From JANRIZ01 sp033764445 (GTDB lineage Bacteria > Verrucomicrobiota > Verrucomicrobiia > JAWXBN01): a stretch of 28,919 bases of DNA. Positions 25,121-28,919 of the stretch are shown here, piece by piece. Within the stretch, counting starts at the first letter, position 1, and each line of letters begins with the position of its first letter. Made by a program: the position numbers and the translations under genes. The DNA lies in NCBI GenBank assembly GCA_033764445.1, contig JANRIZ010000024.1, forward strand, positions 1 to 28,919, written 5' to 3'. Below the pieces are notes generated by a model. It made no database searches and was not told the DNA's origin. It saw only the letters and a list, made by a program, of their open reading frames with translations.

Positions 25121-25157
25121 TTCACCCGCAGAGGAACGCAGATTTTCACAGATTTTT
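25121..25157 (-). repeat. dispersed AATCTGCG repeat, copy 4
   Basis: Starts five bases after the stop of the plus-strand RluA/methyltransferase gene. Read on the minus strand it is AAAAATCTGTGAAAATCTGC, then GTTCCTCTGCGGGTGAA. Relative to the gene it follows, its orientation is the same as in copies 2, 3 and 5. Confidence 0.75.
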
Positions 25158-25257
25158 ATTTGGGTTTCCTTGGGCTCCACCTGGACCGATCATAACATTC
25201 TGCTGTCTTGGCGCCAGGGACTGAGCCTCGGGATAAAAGCATTTCACAGATGAATAT

Positions 25258-25318
25258 CGTTTACGAAACAGATAAAAAAGAATCTGCGCCCATCAGCGTT
25301 TATCTGCGGGTGAACCTC
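25258..25318 (+). repeat. dispersed AATCTGCG repeat, copy 5 (long form)
   Basis: Upstream arm GTTTACGAAACAGATAAAAA, then GAATCTGCGCCCATCAGCG, then TTTATCTGCGGGTGAA. It ends about eight bases from the stop of the minus-strand gene at 25326. With copy 4 it forms an inverted pair about 100 bp apart between two convergent genes. Confidence 0.75.
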
Positions 25319-25325
25319 TGGGAGA

Positions 25326-25892
25326 CTACTGTTTCCACATGAAGGACTGCTGCTTGGCCAGGACTTCGCCGTCGGGGGCGAGCATCTGGACGCGCCAGGA
25401 AACAATTTCGCCCAGGGCTTGGTATTCCTCACCGATCAAATCAAACTTCGTGGATTGGGACATTTTGCGGAGTTTTTTGGGGAAAGCCATGTCCACGGTC
25501 TTGCGCGTGGGCTGGCTGCCGCGCAGTCCGCGCAACTCCAGGCGGAGGGTGATGCCCGGCAGGGCTTCCTTCGTATCGGCCACCCAATGGATGTAAAAAC
25601 GCTGACCGTACTGCGCGGGACGGTTCTGCGCGAGCTGGTCCTGGAACACGGCCCGTTCGTTGGTATCCACCGGACCCTGGTCGAGGTTGCGATCCAGGTA
25701 GAGCCGCTTGATGTCCCCGACCCTGAAGGTTCCGGCAATGGAGGGATTGGGCGGAACATCCCGGTCCAGGTCCTTTTCGAGCATCCGTTTCTCCTCCAGA
25801 ATCAGGCGATGATCCTGATCGGTCTGCGCCCGAAGTACGGGGGCGGGGGCCAGACCCAGGAGCAACAGAAGCAGCAAAAGACACCGTGTCAT
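25326..25892 (-). CDS. secreted protein of unknown function
   Basis: A 188-residue protein starting at ATG 25892, with a striking signal peptide containing eight consecutive leucines (MTRCLLLL...) and a likely cleavage after VLRAQ. The mature part is charged and contains FYIHWVADTKEALPGITLRLELRG and SWRVQMLAPDGEVLAKQQSFMWKQ, both beta-rich in character. This could be a beta-sandwich, but no family is recognised. It is divergent from the TPR/deacetylase operon, with an 84-bp gap, and convergent with the RluA fusion gene. Confidence 0.65.
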   Translation of the reverse strand: MTRCLLLLLLLLGLAPAPVLRAQTDQDHRLILEEKRMLEKDLDRDVPPNPSIAGTFRVGDIKRLYLDRNLDQGPVDTNERAVFQDQLAQNRPAQYGQRFYIHWVADTKEALPGITLRLELRGLRGSQPTRKTVDMAFPKKLRKMSQSTKFDLIGEEYQALGEIVSWRVQMLAPDGEVLAKQQSFMWKQ

Positions 25893-25976
25893 GGACGGTT
25901 TATAATTTTTGCGGGACGCCAAAGCAAGGACGTTTTCTTTACTCCGGGACCCGGACCCTGTTCAATGGGGCGCACG

Positions 25977-26501
25977 ATGTCCTCCACCCCGTTCAAAACC
26001 CGGATGAATCCCGAAAGCCTGCGCCATTTTAATGACGCCCTCGGGTATGCGGGTCTGAAGATGTTCCGGGATGCATGGGAGTCCCTGCAACGGGTCTCCG
26101 CAGAGCATGATGAGGAGCTGGCGGTGGTCCTGCTCAAGGCCGAGGTGCTCAATTCGCTGGGACGGTATTCCGAAACCCTCCTGCTTCTGGGTCCTTTTGT
26201 GCCGGAACATCCGCAGTGCGACACGCTGATCATCCAGTTCGCCTTCGCCACCCGCCGGGCGGATTCCCTCGACAAGGCCTACCAGATCCTGCACGCGGCG
26301 GTGACGGTTTTTCCCAAGACGGCCCTGATTCTCTACAACTACGCCTGCTACTGCGCCCAGCTCGGGCAGCACCGGACGGCCCTTGATTTCCTGAAAAGGG
26401 CGATTGAACTGGAACCCCCCTACGTGCGGATCGCCCAGGAGGATGAGGACTTCCTGCCGCTGTGCACCCATCCGGAATTCATCAAGCTGACCACCCCATG
26501 A
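25977..26501 (+). CDS. tetratricopeptide (TPR)-repeat protein
   Basis: A 174-residue all-helical protein with TPR character. ALGYAGLKMFRDAWESLQRV, EVLNSLGRYSETLLLLGPF, and NYACYCAQLGQHRTALDFLKRAIELEP show the typical small/large residue spacing; the last is the clearest repeat. No signal peptide is present, so it is cytoplasmic and presumably binds a partner protein. ATG 25977 is chosen, with GGGGCG upstream; ATG 25965 and 26007 are alternatives. Its stop codon overlaps the start of the deacetylase gene (ATGA), implying translational coupling and perhaps a physical partnership. Confidence 0.75.
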   Translation: MSSTPFKTRMNPESLRHFNDALGYAGLKMFRDAWESLQRVSAEHDEELAVVLLKAEVLNSLGRYSETLLLLGPFVPEHPQCDTLIIQFAFATRRADSLDKAYQILHAAVTVFPKTALILYNYACYCAQLGQHRTALDFLKRAIELEPPYVRIAQEDEDFLPLCTHPEFIKLTTP

Positions 26502-27403
26502 TGTTTGTCATTCACGATCCCCACTGTGCGGACTACCAGACCCCGGGCCATCCGGAAGCACCTTTTCGCGTGCGGGATTCCGCGACGTTTCTGAGGGAAA
26601 AACATCCGGACTGGACGTGGTCCGTACCGGTTCCGGCCCCGGATGAGGCGGTGCTGCGGGCCCACCGGGCGGAACACCTGCGCCAGTTGCGGGAGGGAGG
26701 GGAGGATTTTGACGGGGATACGCCCGACCTGCCGGGGATCGAAGCCCACGCCCGGCGCGGGGCGGGGGCGGCACTCGAAACGGGGCGACTGGCCCTGGAA
26801 GGAAAAAAGGCCTTCAGCCTGATGCGTCCGCCCGGCCACCACGCCACACCGGACCGCGCCATGGGGTTCTGTTACCTCAACCAGATCGCCATCGCGGCCC
26901 TGGAGGCGGTGGCAAAGGGCCTGAAGGTGGGAATCTACGATTTTGACGCGCACCATGGGAACGGGACGGAGGACATTGTCATGGGCCATGACAAAATCCG
27001 TTTTGCCTCGGTCCACCAGTTCCCCGGCTACCCCGGCACGGGAACACGGTCGCAAAAAAACTGTTTCAACTGGCCCGTGCGTCCGATGACTCCGCACGAC
27101 GAACACCTGCGGGATTGCCGGACGGCGTGGGAGAAAATTCTGGAATTCCAACCGGACCTGATCCTTGTCTCGGCGGGCTTCGACGCCTACGTCGGGGACC
27201 CCATCACGGAAATGACACTGGAACGCGGGGACTTTGCCGAGATCGGCCGCTGGCTGCACGGGTGCCCGGTCCCGGTCGGATGCATTCTGGAGGGCGGCTA
27301 CTCCCGCGACCTGCCCGGGTTGATTGACGCATTTCTGACCGCCTGGGAAACGGGACGGGGCTCGTGGGGTGAAAGGAATTTCACCCAGATGAAGGTTTTG
27401 TGA
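26498..27403 (+). CDS. class II histone-deacetylase-like amidohydrolase
   Basis: A 301-residue zinc-dependent deacetylase of the HDAC/acetylpolyamine-amidohydrolase/AcuC superfamily. RPPGHHA holds the catalytic pair His114/His115. YDFDAHHGNGTEDI provides zinc ligands Asp150 and His152. SAGFDAYVGDP gives the third ligand Asp229, and LEGGYS gives the transition-state Tyr268. GFCYLNQIAIAA is the conserved structural strand. All catalytic residues are intact. Bacterial members act on acetylated proteins, polyamines or small metabolites; the substrate here is unknown. It is translationally coupled to the TPR gene through an ATGA overlap; ATG 26501 is an equally possible start one codon later. Confidence 0.92.
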   Translation: MMFVIHDPHCADYQTPGHPEAPFRVRDSATFLREKHPDWTWSVPVPAPDEAVLRAHRAEHLRQLREGGEDFDGDTPDLPGIEAHARRGAGAALETGRLALEGKKAFSLMRPPGHHATPDRAMGFCYLNQIAIAALEAVAKGLKVGIYDFDAHHGNGTEDIVMGHDKIRFASVHQFPGYPGTGTRSQKNCFNWPVRPMTPHDEHLRDCRTAWEKILEFQPDLILVSAGFDAYVGDPITEMTLERGDFAEIGRWLHGCPVPVGCILEGGYSRDLPGLIDAFLTAWETGRGSWGERNFTQMKVL

Positions 27404-27514
27404 TTTTTTGATCGGACAAACAACCGCTCCAACCACTCAGGAAAATCAGCCCCTATCAACCGTGGAAGAAGCGGAAACAGAGTGGCTCACCTCAAAGGAT
27501 TCCGCACCTGGCAC

Positions 27515-27538
27515 GTTGGATGCACCGCCTTGTTCGGC
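27515..27538 (-). other. attC-like half-site 1
   Basis: On the minus strand GCCGAACAAGGCGGTGC, then ATCCAAC, begins seven bases after the stop of the four-helix membrane protein gene. It resembles the left half (RYYYAAC, about five bases, then an inverse core) of integron attC sites, with one mismatch in the core. Blocks CGCCTTGTTCGGC and GTTGGA are shared with 27995-28024. No convincing right half-site was found in 27404-27514, so the identification is tentative. The rest of 27404-27514 holds nothing recognisable. Confidence 0.35.
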
Positions 27539-27545
27539 CTTGTAT

Positions 27546-27911
27546 TCATCTCTGCTCTTGAACGTATTGTAAAAGCCTGTTCAGAGAAAAAGAGTGCAAG
27601 ACTGCAATGGCAAGATTCGATAGGACCACGGGGTTTTTAAAGTCACGCACGGTAATGGCAGTCATGACCTTGTACAAAATTTGAAAAACGAAGAGAAAAA
27701 TGCAGAGTTGAACGGACTGATCGACCTGAATCACGGCAAATACACTCAACACTGTGATGGTCAGATACAGGGAAGCCAGAATCCGGTTGCCCGGGTTATC
27801 GGAGCCGTAGGGCCAAAGCCGGAAACTGACTCTCGGCGTAAAGGCGAGGACAACACCCCAAAATCCCGCCACCAAAATGTTCACGATGAGGGAGGCGTAT
27901 ACGATTGTCAT
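27546..27911 (-). CDS. small four-helix membrane protein of unknown function
   Basis: A 121-residue protein with about four hydrophobic segments (roughly 4-24, 43-61, 67-87 and 95-110). Recognisable pieces are YASLIVNILVAGFWGVVLAF, then the polar loop RLWPYGSDNPGNRILASLY, which recalls small cassette-encoded membrane proteins. No catalytic residues are visible. Its ATG overlaps the TGA that ends the kinase reading frame (ATGA), and an attC-like half-site follows its stop. This suggests it is a mobile accessory gene. The function is unknown. Confidence 0.6.
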   Translation of the reverse strand: MTIVYASLIVNILVAGFWGVVLAFTPRVSFRLWPYGSDNPGNRILASLYLTITVLSVFAVIQVDQSVQLCIFLFVFQILYKVMTAITVRDFKNPVVLSNLAIAVLHSFSLNRLLQYVQEQR

Positions 27912-28498
27912 ATTCCTTTTGCCGATCGGTCCTGGCCCCGCGGACCCGATGCGGAATCGGGATTTGCCGGGGCACAGGACGTGGTGTTGCAGGTGTTGGA
28001 ATAAGGCGCATCGCCTTGTTCGGCTGGCTCCTGCCGCTGTATTCTTCGCTTCGGTCCTTCGTAGCGGTCGAAGAGACTTTTGTGCGAGCGATCGGACATT
28101 GGGCCGTCGCGGTGATAGTAATCAGAAACCCATCCGATCAGGAAATCCAATCTCTGATCCTGTTCCTCCCTGGTTCGAAACTTGTGTGGTTCGTGTGGGC
28201 GCCGACGGCAATTTGAAATGCAAACTTCCGGTCCCGGATCCAGAAGAATCAGTTCCGGAGCCCATGGAAAAGACGCTTCAATCAAATCCGTGTAGCAGCC
28301 CTCAATGATCCATGAATCATGCTCACGACAGAAACGTTGAACTTCATCGATTCTCTGCGCCCTGGGCCGCTCAATGTGGGTGTCGGGCTCCCAGAACACA
28401 AGGTCAAGGTCGAGGATTGTGGCCGCACCGCCTGCCGCCAGTCTGCTTGCCAGGGTCGATTTTCCAGAGCCTGAATTGCCGATGATTGCGACTTTCAT
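27908..28498 (-). CDS. small P-loop nucleotide kinase (adenylate/shikimate kinase-like), C-terminus running through an attC-like site
   Basis: A 196-residue protein starting at ATG 28498 with GGAA upstream. MKVAIIGNSGSGKST carries Walker A (residues 7-15). LDLDLVFWEP, SWIIEGCYTDLIEA, EPHKFRTREEQDQRLDFLIGW and HKSLFDRYEGPKR are typical of a family of small kinase-like ATPases often found near mobile DNA. Family members, from memory, end soon after the GPKR segment (about residue 160 here). The remaining 35 or so codons run straight through the attC-like block and a palindrome, and read as low-complexity sequence. This suggests loss of the original stop codon. The frame ends by ATGA overlap with the next gene. 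The phosphate acceptor is unknown. Confidence 0.75.
   Translation of the reverse strand: MKVAIIGNSGSGKSTLASRLAAGGAATILDLDLVFWEPDTHIERPRAQRIDEVQRFCREHDSWIIEGCYTDLIEASFPWAPELILLDPGPEVCISNCRRRPHEPHKFRTREEQDQRLDFLIGWVSDYYHRDGPMSDRSHKSLFDRYEGPKRRIQRQEPAEQGDAPYSNTCNTTSCAPANPDSASGPRGQDRSAKGI
27929..27980. repeat. 52-bp imperfect palindrome
   Basis: Nested stems are GTCCTG with CAGGAC (27929-27934/27975-27980), GCCCC with GGGGC, and an inner CCCGAT with ATCGGG (27945-27950/27956-27961), separated by bulged bases. There is no T run, so it is not a standard terminator. It lies next to the attC-like block at 27995-28024, between two accessory genes. Folded single-stranded DNA with bulges is how attC sites are recognised. 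Confidence 0.6.
27995..28024 (-). other. attC-like half-site 2
   Basis: On the minus strand GCCGAACAAGGCGATGCGCC, then TTATTCCAAC. It shares CGCCTTGTTCGGC and GTTGGA (plus-strand reading) with the site at 27515-27538, in the same orientation and at the same place relative to a gene, namely just past the expected end of the kinase core. It also forms a local AAGGCG/CGCCTT inverted repeat. Confidence 0.35.
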
Positions 28499-28555
28499 AT
28501 TTTTCCGGACGCTCCGGATTCGCGGAGACGGGCTTTTGAGAGCGTCAAAGCTCAA

Positions 28556-28768
28556 CTATCTGCGACTGATAAAATCTTGGATGGTCATTCCGATGTCCTT
28601 TGCAATCTGACGCAGTAAAAAAGGTGATACATCTCTTCCCATATGAAACGGAACCGTTGTGCCCCGACCATCAGGATGTCGATACTGTTTGTGTGATCCG
28701 CGCTGTCTGACCTCGATAAATCCCAAGCTTTCGAGAATTTGGATGATCTCGCGTGGCTTTAATACCGC
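28556..28768 (-). CDS. hicA: HicA-type mRNA interferase toxin without a normal start codon
   Basis: The open frame of 70 codons is a full HicA: VLKPREIIQILESLGFIEV, then RQRGSHKQYRHPDGRGTTVPFH and FLLRQIAKDIGMTIQDF. GSHKQYRH contains the catalytic His in the usual G-S-H context. HicA toxins cleave mRNA through a small double-stranded-RNA-binding-like fold and are blocked by HicB. The frame begins directly after the hicB TAG stop (GCG GTA TTA AAG) and has no ATG, GTG or TTG until a TTG at Leu16, which would remove the first helix. Translation may therefore be disabled, or may use an unusual start. It is 57 bp from the kinase start. Confidence 0.75.
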   Translation of the reverse strand, partial: AVLKPREIIQILESLGFIEVRQRGSHKQYRHPDGRGTTVPFHMGRDVSPFLLRQIAKDIGMTIQDFISRR

Positions 28769-28919
28769 CTACGCCACAGTCACGGTCTGCGTGCCAACAA
28801 ACTCGGCCTCCAACTTGGGCTCGCCGTCCTCCAAAAGCATTTCTACAACCTCTTTCAAGTTCTGGCTTAACTCATCCAGTGTGGCTGCCTGTGAGTGGGC
28901 ACCAGGAAATCCGGGAATG
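28769..28919 (-). CDS. hicB: HicB-type antitoxin, C-terminal part (cut by window edge)
   Basis: The last 49 residues of a HicB-like antitoxin, the rest lying beyond the window. IPGFPGAHSQAATLDELSQNLKEVVEMLL matches the HicB signature (PGxxSQGxTLDEAxxNxKEA), and the protein ends EFVGTQTVTVA. It lies upstream of hicA on the same strand, an antitoxin-first order. HicB neutralises HicA and usually also represses the operon. Only the regulatory partner-binding end is visible, so a DNA-binding domain cannot be assessed. Confidence 0.8.
   Translation of the reverse strand, partial: IPGFPGAHSQAATLDELSQNLKEVVEMLLEDGEPKLEAEFVGTQTVTVA

Noticed and set aside
27912..27980. Palindrome as a terminator for the kinase gene
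   Set aside because: No T run follows on either strand and the kinase reading frame passes through it.

Overview
The window looks like a chromosomal segment of a GC-rich bacterium of the PVC group, most likely Verrucomicrobiota. The main clue is the double-length uvrA (about 1,860 residues, two complete UvrA units in one chain), an arrangement known from Chlamydiae and, from memory, related PVC bacteria. A CPBP protease of the kind that accompanies PEP-CTERM/exosortase systems and a Rho with a long charged, Pro/Ala-rich N-terminal extension also fit. This placement is an inference; there is no rRNA gene in the window. Many genes lack an obvious Shine-Dalgarno sequence, so several starts are judgement calls.

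Layout. 1-1840: an amidase_3-type cell-wall hydrolase downstream of a small FmdB zinc-ribbon gene, both on the minus strand, with a clear minus-strand terminator at the left edge. 1908-4399: a sugar module, with a GH4 (MelA-like) glycosidase divergent from an AraC-type regulator. 4463-8391: a CobW/COG0523 GTPase, then (minus) lemA followed by an M48 HtpX-like membrane protease with an unusually long C-terminal part. 8500-11881: a truncated PIN toxin remnant, tRNA-Tyr with its own promoter, recQ, and a secreted protein of unknown function. 11911-14066: an AT-richer stretch with a small membrane protein, the CPBP protease and a secreted 3D-domain protein, several of them bounded by strong terminators. 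14082-19670: the double uvrA, whose 3' half contains very AT-rich patches. 19817-21806: a receiver-like protein and a lipoate-ligase-family protein (one operon), and a plsC acyltransferase. 21904-25115: rho, divergent from a fused RluA pseudouridine synthase/RlmK-like methyltransferase. 25326-27403: a secreted protein divergent from a TPR protein that is translationally coupled to a class II HDAC-like deacetylase. 27404-28919: accessory DNA on the minus strand, with an incomplete hicB, hicA, a small P-loop kinase and a four-helix membrane protein. Two of these genes are followed by near-identical attC-like half-sites, which suggests an integron-like cassette array running off the right edge.

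The housekeeping theme is nucleic-acid maintenance (UvrA, RecQ, Rho, rRNA modification, tRNA-Tyr) plus envelope quality control (LemA/M48, amidase, 3D protein, PlsC). Four copies of a short dispersed repeat sit just behind stop codons, all in the same orientation relative to the gene they follow; a fifth, diverged copy lies in the opposite orientation. No stretch longer than about 300 bases is without a gene. No CRISPR array, rRNA, insertion sequence or replication origin was seen.
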